This document shows positions 28,848-37,303 of a stretch of DNA of 64,000 nucleotides, in pieces (position 1 is the first letter of the stretch; each line of letters starts with the position of its first letter). The translations under genes were made by a program, and so were the position numbers. Origin of the DNA: Ottowia flava (lineage in GTDB: Bacteria; Pseudomonadota; Gammaproteobacteria; Burkholderiales; Burkholderiaceae_C). Below the pieces are notes generated by a model. The model had not been told where the DNA came from. It worked only from the letters and a program-made list of their open reading frames with translations, and searched no databases. The DNA is taken from NCBI RefSeq assembly GCF_008017535.1, contig NZ_VRUA01000004.1:62001-126000 (forward strand), given 5' to 3'.

Positions 28848-30299
28848 ATGCTTCGCCTGACGGACTTTTTCCTCGCCCGATCCCTCGCCCCCTGGTCGCG
28901 CCTGCGCGCGCTGGCCTTGCTGGTGGCGACCTGCGCGCTGACACTGCCGGCAGCGGCGCAGGACGTGGTACAGGCGATCACCGCGCTGACGCAAAGCAGC
29001 CGCCCATCGGCCGCCGCGTCCGAAGCGCCGCCGCCGCAGGCCGACCCGAAGCTGGTGCAGCAGGCCGCGCGCGCCACGCAAAAGGACGACGAACGTATCC
29101 TCGCGCAGGTCACGGCGCGGCTGGCCCGAAGCGCGTCGTTTCGCCTCGTCAGCGCGTCGGTGCAGGCGGGCGTGGCCGTCTTGTCCGGCAGCGTGCCGGA
29201 CAACGAATCGCGCCAGTTGGCGGCCAAGGTGGTGGGCGCAGTCGACGGCGTGGTGGCGGTAGAAAACCAGCTCACGCTGGCTGCCGACTTCAACGCGCGC
29301 CTGCGCGAGACCTGGGAGATCTTCAAGGACCGCGTCACCCGCTTCGTCGCCGCCATTCCGCTGATGGGGGTGGCGGTGCTGATCGTCTTCATCGCCAACG
29401 GCCTGGGCGGCTGGCTGTCGCGCCACCTGGGCGTGGTGCGGCTGGACAGCCACAACCCTTTCCTGGGCACGGTGGTGCGCCGCGGTGTGCGCGCCGGCTT
29501 TCTGATCGTCGGGCTGCTGCTGGCGCTCGACCTGCTGGGCGCCACCTCGCTGGTCACGGCGCTGCTGGGCTCGGCCGGCGTGGTCGGCATCGTGCTGGGC
29601 TTTGCCTTCCGCGACATGGCGGAAAACTACCTGTCGGGCATTCTGCTCAGCCTGCGGCGCCCGTTCGAGCCGCGCGACCACGTGCGCATCGACGCGCACG
29701 AAGGCCGCGTGGTGTCGCTGTCCACGCGCAACACCGTGCTGATGACGCTGGATGGCAACGAATTGCTGCTGCCCAACGCCACCGTGTTCAAGGCGGTGAT
29801 CCTCAACTTCACGCACAACCCCAAGCGGCGCCTGAGTTTTCAGCTCAGCATCGGCAGCGACAAGGACTTGCAGGCCGCACAGGACCTGGGCGTCGCCACC
29901 CTCGCCGCGATGACCGGCGTGCTGAACGACCCGGGCCCCAGCGCCGCGGTCGACGCGGTCACCAGCGCATCCGTGGCGATCAACTACTACGCCTGGGTCG
30001 ACCAGCGCGAGACCGACTTCGGCAAGGCCCGCAGCGAGGCGATCCGCCTGGTCAAGCTGGCGCTGGAACAGGCCGGCATGGGCATCGCCACCACCGTCTA
30101 CCAGGTGAAGATGCTGCCGCCCGACGCCGCTTCGCCCGCGCCTGACCCGATACCGGCGCCCGTGCAAGCTGCCGAAGTGGCCAGCGCCCAGGGCGATGTG
30201 TCTCCCAGCACCGAGCTGGAAGACCAGCTGACCCAGGAGCGCGCCCGAAAAGCGGGGCAGGACATGCTCAACACGCCTTCACCTCGCAAGGCAGACTGA
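28848..30299 (+). CDS. Small-conductance mechanosensitive channel with BON domain
   Basis: MscS-family channel, 483 residues. An N-terminal signal-like segment (LRALALLVATCALTLPAAAQ) is followed by a BON domain (about 80-145: VSASVQAGVAVLSGSVPDNE, VGAVDGVVAVENQLTLAAD). Three hydrophobic helices follow, the last being the pore helix AGVVGIVLGFAFRDMAENYL with the MscS Gly/Ala pattern. The beta domain is LSLRRPFEPRDHVRIDAHEG, LLLPNATVFKAVILNFTHN. The C-terminal 65 residues are Pro/Ala-rich and charged. It probably protects against osmotic downshock. The start ATG at 28848 is chosen because it places the hydrophobic leader correctly; the frame is open further upstream. Confidence 0.9.
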   Translation: MLRLTDFFLARSLAPWSRLRALALLVATCALTLPAAAQDVVQAITALTQSSRPSAAASEAPPPQADPKLVQQAARATQKDDERILAQVTARLARSASFRLVSASVQAGVAVLSGSVPDNESRQLAAKVVGAVDGVVAVENQLTLAADFNARLRETWEIFKDRVTRFVAAIPLMGVAVLIVFIANGLGGWLSRHLGVVRLDSHNPFLGTVVRRGVRAGFLIVGLLLALDLLGATSLVTALLGSAGVVGIVLGFAFRDMAENYLSGILLSLRRPFEPRDHVRIDAHEGRVVSLSTRNTVLMTLDGNELLLPNATVFKAVILNFTHNPKRRLSFQLSIGSDKDLQAAQDLGVATLAAMTGVLNDPGPSAAVDAVTSASVAINYYAWVDQRETDFGKARSEAIRLVKLALEQAGMGIATTVYQVKMLPPDAASPAPDPIPAPVQAAEVASAQGDVSPSTELEDQLTQERARKAGQDMLNTPSPRKAD

Positions 30300-30515
30300 G
30301 GACGGAGCACGGCGCTCGGCGCCGACCTGTTGCGCGCGTGAACCCCACATGCGCAGCTCGCTTCTCGTCGCTGTCACACATGAAACTGGCGGTTTGCGTT
30401 CGCCTCCTGTCAGATACCTCCACCACTTTGTCCTTTGCGCACCCCGCTGGTTTCCCGAATGGCATCTTTCGGGGCGGGTGCTACCGTAGGCGGCAAAAGA
30501 CGACGAGGGGCGCAG

Positions 30516-31691
30516 GTGGAATTCGAACTGTTGCGGCGGTTCAGTGCGACGGTGGAATCCATCCACGCTGCGGCACTGCGACCTGAACTCTGGACGCAGG
30601 CAATGGCGTCCATCGCCCACCTGCAGCACGCGCAACGCGCCCTCCTGTTCACGCCTGCCACCGCGCCCCAAGCCGGTGGCTTCGTCATGGCACACGACAT
30701 CCCTGAAGCGATGATCGCCGAGTGGGGCACGCGCTATCTGGCGCACGACCTGTGGACCACGGAAGCCCAGCGCATAGGTGCCATCCATGATGGCAACGTC
30801 ATGCTCGGCACCCAGCTGGTGCCCGACGAGCAGCTCGTGCGCTCGGTCTTCTACCGAGAGTTTCTTTCCAGGTTGAACATCCGGCGGATGTGCACCAGCG
30901 TCGTCTTCGCCGGCACCGTCGCCAGGCTGCCGATGACGGCCTGCGCCATCTACCGTGGCAGCGAATACGACGATTTCGACGCGTCGCATTGCCACCTGCT
31001 GCAACTGACCGCGCGCCACCTGTCGCAGGCGTTGGGCGCCATGCTCCAGTTGCGCGACACCGAGTTTCGCCTCGCCACCAGCCTGCAGGGGCTTGACCGC
31101 CTTACGGTCGGCGTGCTCCTGCTCGGCCAACGCGGGGAAGCCCTGTTCGCCAACCGCAGCGCGCTGGCCCTGCTGTCGCGCGGTCGCGGGCTCTCGCTGC
31201 GCGCCGGCCACCCGCTGCAGGACGGCATTGGCTGGCTCCAGGCGGCCGACGACCGTTCACACACGGCGCTCCACGCGGGCATCCGGGCTGCATTGGCCAA
31301 CGATCCGCTGCAGCCAACGCACTTCTCGCACGGCCTGCGCATCGCACGCGGCAGCGCCACGGGCGAGCTGGTGGTGCAGATCGTGCCGGTCATCGAGCAG
31401 GACCCGGTGTGGGGCATGCTGCAGCCGGGCGCACTGGTCTTCGTTACCGACGCCGAGCAGACGCCCCGGCTGGACGCGTCCATGCTGCAGCGCCTGTATG
31501 GCGTGTCCGCGGCCGAATGCCGCGTAGCGCAGGAGTTGCTGCACGGCGACACCCTGCAGGACGTGGCGCAGCGCCTGAATCTGGGCGAGAACACGGTGAA
31601 ATCGCACCTGCGCCAACTGTTTGCCAAGACAGGCACCCACCGCCAGCCCCAGTTGGTGCGACTGCTGCTCGCCCTGATCCACCAGCCCTGA
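30516..31691 (+). CDS. LuxR-family transcriptional regulator
   Basis: A 391-residue regulator with a C-terminal LuxR helix-turn-helix (about 330-388: LYGVSAAECRVAQELLHGDT, LQDVAQRLNLGENTVKSHLR, QLFAKTGTH). The N-terminal 300 residues show no named domain I recognise; they contain a GAF/PAS-like stretch (LTVGVLLLGQRGEALFANRS). The start is GTG at 30516, five bases after GAGGGG. An in-frame ATG at 30459 gives a 19-residue longer version without such an RBS. No response-regulator receiver domain is present, so it is not a classic two-component regulator. Targets unknown. Confidence 0.8.
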   Translation: MEFELLRRFSATVESIHAAALRPELWTQAMASIAHLQHAQRALLFTPATAPQAGGFVMAHDIPEAMIAEWGTRYLAHDLWTTEAQRIGAIHDGNVMLGTQLVPDEQLVRSVFYREFLSRLNIRRMCTSVVFAGTVARLPMTACAIYRGSEYDDFDASHCHLLQLTARHLSQALGAMLQLRDTEFRLATSLQGLDRLTVGVLLLGQRGEALFANRSALALLSRGRGLSLRAGHPLQDGIGWLQAADDRSHTALHAGIRAALANDPLQPTHFSHGLRIARGSATGELVVQIVPVIEQDPVWGMLQPGALVFVTDAEQTPRLDASMLQRLYGVSAAECRVAQELLHGDTLQDVAQRLNLGENTVKSHLRQLFAKTGTHRQPQLVRLLLALIHQP

Positions 31692-31721
31692 CGCCGGCCA
31701 TCTGCGCGCGGCGGGCGCCCA

Positions 31722-31746
31722 CGCATTCACCCGAACGGGTGATGCG
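31722..31746. terminator. Hairpin after the LuxR gene
   Basis: CGCATTCACCC-GAAC-GGGTGATGCG: a ten-base-pair stem with one bulged T and a tetraloop, 30 bases after the LuxR stop. There is no T-run, so it may be a factor-dependent terminator or a transcript-stabilising hairpin. Confidence 0.5.
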
Positions 31747-31805
31747 CGGTGAGCATGGCATCGCGATCATCGTGTCATCTTCCATCCAAGACCCCGGAGA
31801 ACACG

Positions 31806-33380
31806 ATGTCTGCCTGCACCCTGCCCCTGCGATTCGCCCTGACCAGCGTGTTCATCGCCACTCTGGCCGCCTGCGGCGGGGGCGATGACAGCGACGGGGG
31901 CGGCGATACGCCCGGCTCGGTCGCGCTGAAAGGAACGGTGGTCATCGATCAGCCAGTGGCCAAGGCGGCCGTCTGCCTGGACTTGAACGCCAACGCCGCC
32001 TGTGACGCAGGCGAACCCACGACCCAGACCGCCGCCGGTGGCACCTACGAGCTCACCGCCACTAGCGAGCAGGTCGGCGCTGGGCCGCTGATCGCCCTGA
32101 TGACCCCGGACGTCGGCGCGGCCGCGCCCTACGCGCTGCGTCAGGTGCGTGGCAAAGCGGGCCAGATCAACCCATTGACCACGCTGGTCGCCGCCGGTGT
32201 TCAGGCCGGCATGACCGAATCCTCGGCGCGCGCCAATGCGGCGCTTCAGCTCGGCATAGCCGAAGCCAAGATCGACAACTATCAGGACGACGCGGCGCTG
32301 TCTGCCGCACGCGTGCAGGACAGCGCCCGCACCATGGCCAGTGTGGTGGCCGCGGCGCTGGCGGCGGGCGCCACGCTGGAAGTGGGCGACCAGACCGCGG
32401 CGTCGGACGCCCGCCCTGGCGACCTGCTCCAGCTGCGCTTTGGCAGCCCTGCGGACTACTTCCTGCGCACCGCTCAAAACAACGCCAAGGCCGCCGGCCC
32501 GGTCAACCCGACCTACCGCGACGTTCGCACCGGTGCCGACCGCAGCGTGCCGATCACCGAACTTCCCCAACTGTATCCGACGCTTTACCTCACCTCGTCC
32601 GGGTGGAAGCGCTGCACCAGCGAGGATGCGCACATCTCCACACGCGGCAACCCGAACCGCGGTGTCTACTGCAGCGTCAATGCCGCCGTCGCCTACGTGG
32701 TGGCCGCGGACGTGGCGGGCCAGCGCATGGCGGACGTGATCACCACCATGCACGCCGACGCCGCCACCAACACCTTGAACAACGGCCTGAGCACAAAGCC
32801 CCTGCTCGACGCGGTGGCCGATGCCACCTTCCCCGCCGGTGCCACTTCGCGCCTGCGCACGGGCACCAACCTGAACACCTACTACTTCATCAACGACAGC
32901 CGCAACGACTTCCGTCCCGCCGCTGAAGCTGCCACACTGGAAGCGCTGATCGACGCCAAGCCCGCCGCCAAGGTGAACTTGGCCACCGCCGCGGGCTCGC
33001 TGACACTGGGCCTGAGCACCGGCGCACAGCGCAATCTGCGCGTCGCCTTCACCGGCACCAACAGCGCCACCAGCGGCACGGTTCAGTTCTACGACTGCGC
33101 GCTCAACGCCGACGCAACCGTCGCCTCCGACTGCAGCGCCACTCAGACCGGCACCTACACCATCGAGACCGTGAACGGCGCGCGCATCATGAGCTTCGCG
33201 GGGCACGCACCGACCACCGCGTCGGGCCAGATCAACTACTACGGCCAGGTCACCACGGCGAGCGGAGAACGCGTCGCCCGCGTGCGCCAGACCAAGCCGG
33301 ACCGCGCCTACGCCGGGTCTGTCTCCAGGCGTCTGAATCCGGAGGCCTGGGCCGCGATGAAGGCACGCCTGGGGGTGTAA
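31806..33380 (+). CDS. Putative lipoprotein of unknown function
   Basis: A 524-residue exported lipoprotein. Signal II region: FALTSVFIATLAACGGGDDS, with the lipobox LAAC (C near residue 23) followed by a Gly/Asp-rich linker. The sequence just after, GTVVIDQPVAKAAVCLDLNA, NAACDAGEPTTQT, resembles the carboxypeptidase-regulatory-like or 'cna-B-like' start of other Burkholderiales lipoproteins. The remainder is rich in Ala/Thr/Asn with no domain I can name. GGAG lies six bases before the ATG at 31806. It should be anchored to the outer membrane, because there is no Asp at the +2 position. Confidence 0.75.
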   Translation: MSACTLPLRFALTSVFIATLAACGGGDDSDGGGDTPGSVALKGTVVIDQPVAKAAVCLDLNANAACDAGEPTTQTAAGGTYELTATSEQVGAGPLIALMTPDVGAAAPYALRQVRGKAGQINPLTTLVAAGVQAGMTESSARANAALQLGIAEAKIDNYQDDAALSAARVQDSARTMASVVAAALAAGATLEVGDQTAASDARPGDLLQLRFGSPADYFLRTAQNNAKAAGPVNPTYRDVRTGADRSVPITELPQLYPTLYLTSSGWKRCTSEDAHISTRGNPNRGVYCSVNAAVAYVVAADVAGQRMADVITTMHADAATNTLNNGLSTKPLLDAVADATFPAGATSRLRTGTNLNTYYFINDSRNDFRPAAEAATLEALIDAKPAAKVNLATAAGSLTLGLSTGAQRNLRVAFTGTNSATSGTVQFYDCALNADATVASDCSATQTGTYTIETVNGARIMSFAGHAPTTASGQINYYGQVTTASGERVARVRQTKPDRAYAGSVSRRLNPEAWAAMKARLGV

Positions 33381-33429
33381 GCGACGGTCTGAAGGCGCGC
33401 CGCTGCACGGGACTGAGAGGACAGTCCCC

Positions 33430-33451
33430 ATGGCCCCGACAGCGGGGCCAT
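33430..33451. terminator. Hairpin between convergent genes
   Basis: ATGGCCCCG-ACAG-CGGGGCCAT: a perfect nine-base-pair stem between the lipoprotein gene (ends 33380) and the zinc-ribbon membrane protein gene (ends 33459). It is well placed to end both transcripts, although there is no T-run. Confidence 0.6.
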
Positions 33452-33458
33452 GCCCGTT

Positions 33459-34568
33459 TCAGCGCGCCGCTTTTTCGGCGCCCGGCGCCAATGCCGTGGC
33501 GACATCGGTCGCCGTCGGCCACGCAGGCTGGGCGTCGGCGGCCAGTGCGCCACAGGCGTGGCAGAAGCGCGAGAACGCGTTCTTGCGTGCATGGCACACG
33601 CCGCACTGGTCGAACAGGCCGATGCCGCAGTGCGGGCAGAAGTCGATCAGCGGGTTCTTCAGGTCGACCGTGCGTTCGCAGCCCGGGCACACCCCCTTGG
33701 CCATGCGCGCGACGGCGGTGTCGTAGCTCAGCTCGGCGCGGCGCAGCTGGTCGGGCTGTGCCTCGGCGGCGCGCTGGCGTTCCAGGTAGCGCTGCAGCGC
33801 CACGATGGCCCAGCGCCCGACCACCACGGTGAGCACGATGCCGACGATGTAGCGCACGTAGCCGCCGTAGCTGGGCAGGTAGGGCACCAGTTCGAAGAAG
33901 AAGGCGAACACCGCAAAGATGATGAAGCCCCACACGAACGGCCACCAGCGGCTTTGGCGGTGGCGCTTGAACAGCCAGCCGGCCACGCCCAACAGCGGCA
34001 GCGTCAGCGCCAGGCGGTAGCCGAAGACGCGCAGCTCCTGCGCGCGCAGCGCCTTTTCGTAGCTGGCGCGGGCGCCCTCTTCCAGTGCGCTCAGCTGGCG
34101 CTGCGCCTGCTCACCGGCTTGCTGGCTGTCCAGGCGGCGCTGCTCCTGCCGCTCGACCTCGGCGCGGGCGGCGCGTTCGCGCGCCTGCAGCGCGTCCAGC
34201 GCCTGCGTGCGCGAGATGACTTCCGGGTCCTGCTCGGCGCGCGCGGTGGCGGTGCGCGTGGCCAGCCAGTTGTTGAAGCCCTGGCGCGTGGTGCTGACGT
34301 CCGACTGCGCCACCTTCAGCTTCATGCGCGCCTGCTCCAGCGCGTCCACCGCCGTGCGTTCGTCGACCTCGGCCTTGGCGATCGCGGCGCGCGCCGCCTG
34401 GCTGGCAGCCGGGTCCATGTAGTCTTCCAGCGCGCGCGCGCTTTCCACGCGCGGCAGGTCGCTGACGATGTTGCTGCCCAGGCCGATCAGAAAGCCCGCG
34501 AAGATGAAGGCCACCAGCCACAGGCCGCGCTGAAACCATTTCTCCGACAGACGCAGTGCTTTGCTCAT
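33459..34568 (-). CDS. Membrane protein with coiled coil and double zinc ribbon
   Basis: A 369-residue inner-membrane protein of unknown function. TM1 is near residues 14-34 (LWLVAFIFAGFLIGLGSNI). A long Ala/Arg/Glu-rich coiled coil spans about 45-185. Two or three further TM helices follow (ALTLPLLGVAGWLF; PFVWGFIIFAVFAFFFELV; YIVGIVLTVVVGRWAIVALQ). A C-terminal double zinc ribbon carries CPGC, CPHC, CGVC and CHAC pairs. The coiled coil is predicted periplasmic and the ribbons cytoplasmic. AAGGA precedes the ATG at 34568. It heads a leftward group with the DUF2145 gene upstream. Confidence 0.78.
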   Translation of the reverse strand: MSKALRLSEKWFQRGLWLVAFIFAGFLIGLGSNIVSDLPRVESARALEDYMDPAASQAARAAIAKAEVDERTAVDALEQARMKLKVAQSDVSTTRQGFNNWLATRTATARAEQDPEVISRTQALDALQARERAARAEVERQEQRRLDSQQAGEQAQRQLSALEEGARASYEKALRAQELRVFGYRLALTLPLLGVAGWLFKRHRQSRWWPFVWGFIIFAVFAFFFELVPYLPSYGGYVRYIVGIVLTVVVGRWAIVALQRYLERQRAAEAQPDQLRRAELSYDTAVARMAKGVCPGCERTVDLKNPLIDFCPHCGIGLFDQCGVCHARKNAFSRFCHACGALAADAQPAWPTATDVATALAPGAEKAAR

Positions 34569-34600
34569 ACCCAGTCCTTGTTCCTTGGAGCTATGTTTTC

Positions 34601-34653
34601 AATAGCTGCCAGCGCAGATCCATCTAGCGCCAGATGGCATTTTCGTTCAGATC
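34601..34653 (+). repeat. Dispersed repeat overlapping the DUF2145 stop codon
   Basis: AATAGCTGCCAGCGCAGATC, CATCTAGCGCCAGATGGCAT, TTTCGTTCAGATC. It lies between the zinc-ribbon protein start and the DUF2145 gene, and its 3' end contributes the last codons and stop (TGA at 34647-34649 on the minus strand) of the DUF2145 gene. Confidence 0.8.
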
Positions 34654-35450
34654 GTCATACCCCCGCCCTTGGGCGCAGCGGCTGCGCTCAGCCGGTCCAG
34701 CCAGGCCAGCACCGAATCGGCGGTGACGGTTTCGATGCGGTCGGCAAAGCGCTGCGCGCTGGGGTGGTCGTCAAACGCGATGTTGCCCGCCGTGATGCGC
34801 CCGCCCAGCCGCGTCAGCGCGCCGACGCGCAGCGTGGCCGGCCGGTAGTCCTTCAGCCGCAGCCAGGCCTGCGCCTGCACGCGCTGGTGCACCTGCGGGT
34901 CGGCCGCCAGCGCCAGCGTCTCGATCGCCCACTGGTTGGACTGCTGGTAGCGCGTGCCCCAGGCGTAGCTGACCATGTTGTAGCGCCGCTCGTGCAGCGC
35001 CACGGCGCGCCGGTTGTCCTGCAACAGCTGCCACAGCGCGTCCTGCCAGGCGCGCGGCGCGGCACGCCAGCTGGCCTGGTAGCGCCACAGGTCGTCCAGA
35101 AAGAATTCGCCCAGCCCCTGGCGCATGACCACCGACTGGTCGCTGCCACAGCTGTTGAGCTTGTGCACCACGCGCCACGCGCCCTGCGGCGTGCGGTACG
35201 CCCAGCCCACGTGCGACCACTGCTGGCCGTAGCGCGTCAAATCCTGCCCGGCGCGCGCCAGCAGCACGACGCGCGTGCCGTCCCGGGCGTAGGCTTGGTC
35301 CAGCTCGGCCGCGGTGCGCTGGGCCAGGCCCAGGCCGCGTTCGATCACCGGCGCAGTGGGCTTGGCCACGTCGCAGCGGCGCCCCGCCTGGGCGGCACCT
35401 GCGGTCAGCGCCAGCGCGGCGGCGACGGTCAAAAGGGTCTGCTTTTGCAT
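34647..35450 (-). CDS. Exported DUF2145 family protein
   Basis: A 267-residue exported protein. Signal peptide: QTLLTVAAALALTAGAAQAG. Family-like landmarks are GLAQRTAAELDQAYARDGTR, VVLLARAGQDLTRYGQQWSH, VGWAYRTPQGAWRVVHKLNS, CGSDQSVVMRQGLGEFFLDD and VSYAWGTRYQQSNQWAIETL. These match the DUF2145 family as I recall it; its function is unknown. It lies 10 bases downstream of the next secreted protein gene and forms an envelope cluster with it. Confidence 0.78.
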   Translation of the reverse strand: MQKQTLLTVAAALALTAGAAQAGRRCDVAKPTAPVIERGLGLAQRTAAELDQAYARDGTRVVLLARAGQDLTRYGQQWSHVGWAYRTPQGAWRVVHKLNSCGSDQSVVMRQGLGEFFLDDLWRYQASWRAAPRAWQDALWQLLQDNRRAVALHERRYNMVSYAWGTRYQQSNQWAIETLALAADPQVHQRVQAQAWLRLKDYRPATLRVGALTRLGGRITAGNIAFDDHPSAQRFADRIETVTADSVLAWLDRLSAAAAPKGGGMTI

Positions 35451-35460
35451 GGCGCGCTCC

Positions 35461-35949
35461 TCAGATCAGGCGCTCGTCGTGCAGCAGCGCACGCCCGATC
35501 GCGTTGGGAACGAAGGCAATGGCCTGGCCAGCGGCCGAGAGGATCACGCCGCTGGCGATCACGGTGGTGACCACCGTGGCGCCCACGCTCAGCACCACGC
35601 CACCGGCCGCCGCGCTGGCGACTTCGACGCTGACGGTGGCCGCATCGCTGGCGCGCTCCAGCACGATCACCGTGCCGCGCGCCGAGGCCTCGACCGCCTT
35701 GACGGTCAGCACTGCGCCGCCGACAGACAGCGCCAGCGGCACCGCCGCCACCGCGCTGGCCGCCGCACCGGCGACCGAGGCCGTGCCGACCACCGAGGCG
35801 ATCGGCAGCATCGACAGGCCGACCGACACCTCGCTCTGCGCCACCGCGGGCGCCGTGGCCGCCATCAGCACCGCACTGGCACAGAGCACGGCAGCGGTGG
35901 CGCGGCGCAAGGCCTGCAGGGGAGACGGGTAAACGTCTGTTGGGTTCAT
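35461..35949 (-). CDS. Small secreted hydrophobic protein of unknown function
   Basis: A 162-residue protein with a signal peptide (ATAAVLCASAVLMAATAPAV, AQ) and a mature part made almost entirely of Ala/Val/Gly/Ser stretches (e.g. SVVGTASVAGAAASAVAAVP). The tail is NAIGRALLHDERLI. No known domain is seen. The stop lies 10 bases before the DUF2145 start, implying joint expression; the pair may work together at the cell envelope. Confidence 0.65.
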   Translation of the reverse strand: MNPTDVYPSPLQALRRATAAVLCASAVLMAATAPAVAQSEVSVGLSMLPIASVVGTASVAGAAASAVAAVPLALSVGGAVLTVKAVEASARGTVIVLERASDAATVSVEVASAAAGGVVLSVGATVVTTVIASGVILSAAGQAIAFVPNAIGRALLHDERLI

Positions 35950-35966
35950 GGTTTGCTCCTGAAAGC

Positions 35967-36017
35967 GCAGCTGTCTGCGCAGGTGGTTGTAGGGCTTACG
36001 GCCAATTTGGCTTCATT
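35967..36017 (+). repeat. Dispersed repeat overlapping the yiaA-like stop codon
   Basis: GCGCAGCTGTCTGCGCAGGT, GGTTGTAGGGCTTACGGCC, AATTTGGCTTCATTC. One of the most complete copies. Its 3' end supplies the TGA of the YiaA-like gene (36013-36015 on the minus strand). Confidence 0.85.
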
Positions 36018-36498
36018 CCGCGGCCACGCCGGCGTGGCCGCGGGCATCGCGCCGGCCGCGCCATTCCGCTTCGGCCAGATCGGCTTCCTGGCGGTCGCGC
36101 AGCATCTTGGCCAGCGTCAGCGCGGTGGTGATCAGGTACAGCCAGCTCACCCCCAGGAAGACCTTGTAGGTGCTGTTGACGTCCATGCGCAGCAGGCCCC
36201 AGGCCGTCAACGCCATGGCCAGACCGAAGCCGCCCCACACCACCAGGCGGAACAGCGGCGTGTCCGGCACGCGACGCGCGCTGCCGCCTTGCTGCGCGGC
36301 TTCGCCATCCCGCACAAACTTCGACAGCACGAAGGCCGTCGACAGGCAGAACAGATAGCCCATGAACATGAACGCGCGGTCCAGGTCCTGCCCTGGCAGG
36401 TAGGCCAGACCGATGGCGCACAGCACCAGCGCGATGCCGAACGACACCCACACCTGCAATTGCCAGGGCTTGGAGTCACGACGAATGAGGTTTTGCAT
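36013..36498 (-). CDS. YiaA/YiaB two-helix-domain inner-membrane protein
   Basis: A 161-residue membrane protein with four hydrophobic segments arranged as two pairs: WVSFGIALVLCAIGLAYLPG, YLFCLSTAFVLSKFVRDGEA; WGGFGLAMALTAWGLLRMDV, FLGVSWLYLITTALTLAKML. This is the YiaAB two-helix repeat architecture. The C-terminus is charged. The ATG at 36498 (MQNLIRRDSKPWQ) is preferred over upstream in-frame Mets for topology. Function is not established for the family. Confidence 0.78.
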   Translation of the reverse strand: MQNLIRRDSKPWQLQVWVSFGIALVLCAIGLAYLPGQDLDRAFMFMGYLFCLSTAFVLSKFVRDGEAAQQGGSARRVPDTPLFRLVVWGGFGLAMALTAWGLLRMDVNSTYKVFLGVSWLYLITTALTLAKMLRDRQEADLAEAEWRGRRDARGHAGVAAE

Positions 36499-36825
36499 GG
36501 CGAATCCCTTAACGGGGTTGAACATGCGGCGGAGTGTGAGCGGCGCGGGCTGGATTCGTGCCTCATTGACTGCGAAGCAGCGCACGAACACCCAGTCGGT
36601 ATCTCATGGCGGTACTTTTAAGCCAACGCGGCATGCGGCCACAGCGCTGCTCACTGCGCGGTCGGCTCCGCCCATCGTCGTGCGTTGCGCTGCGCAACCA
36701 GCGCGACGAAGTCGCGACGGTCCACGCCGCCCAGCGCATGCCGGCGAGCCAGAACCGCAATTCGGCCGGGGATGGGGCCGAGCGCAGCGGATGCGCTCGA
36801 AAGTCCGGTCGGTCGTGTCTGACGT

Positions 36826-37303
36826 TCAGCGCCGAAGTTCGACGCCGCCCAAGCCCCAGTGGTGCAGCATCTCGCGCAGCGCGATCAAGCGCGGCGCTGC
36901 CTGGGTCGACCGGCAACGCGTCTTGCGTCGCGGGCCGGCCTTCGGCGCGGGCGACGAGGCGGTTGAAGAGGTGCTCGACGGCGTCGATGTTGAGCCAGAC
37001 CGATTCCGCGTCAGGCAACTCGGCACCGTCCTCGGCCATCGCGCGCAGCAGCGCGTCGTCGATTTGCAGGGTGAAGGCTTCGGGCAGCTGGGCGCGCGCC
37101 GGCATGACGGCATCTTCGACCTGCTCAATGGCGCGCTCGATCTCGAGCGGACGCGGCGGTGCGTGGCGCAGCACCTCGCGCGCCAGCGCATCGACGCTGA
37201 GCGGCACACTCAGATTCACAGCCAAATCGGCCTTTGGCCCGCTCTGTATCTTCGCTGTCAGCTCCTGAAAACGTAGCATCAGCGCGTCGCCATCCGCGCT
37301 CAT
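36826..37303 (-). pseudogene. Unknown conserved-looking gene with probable frameshift
   Basis: From ATG 37303 about 130 codons look coding (LMLRFQELTAKIQSGPKADL, LSVDALAREVLRHAPPRPLE, AEDGAELPDAESVWLNIDAV). After ALPVDPG (near 36905) that frame becomes Arg-rich and runs through intergenic DNA to 36563. The neighbouring frame instead continues smoothly as AAPRLIALREMLHHWGLGGV, ELRR, stop at 36826. A one-base slip near 36900-36915 therefore joins the two, by real mutation or sequencing error. The start overlaps the DUF2218 stop (ATGA), so the genes were coupled. No domain recognised. Confidence 0.55.

Noticed and set aside
28800-30167. A 455-codon open frame on the minus strand over the MscS gene
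   Set aside because: Antisense shadow of the well-supported channel gene; composition is dominated by Arg, Gly, Gln and His.
30435-30515. Longer start (TTG 30435 or ATG 30459) for the LuxR regulator
   Set aside because: No Shine-Dalgarno precedes them, whereas GAGGGG stands five bases before GTG 30516.
31767-33431. A 554-codon minus-strand frame over the lipoprotein gene
   Set aside because: The plus-strand gene has a clear lipobox and RBS; the antisense frame is Gly/Arg/Val-rich without any motif.
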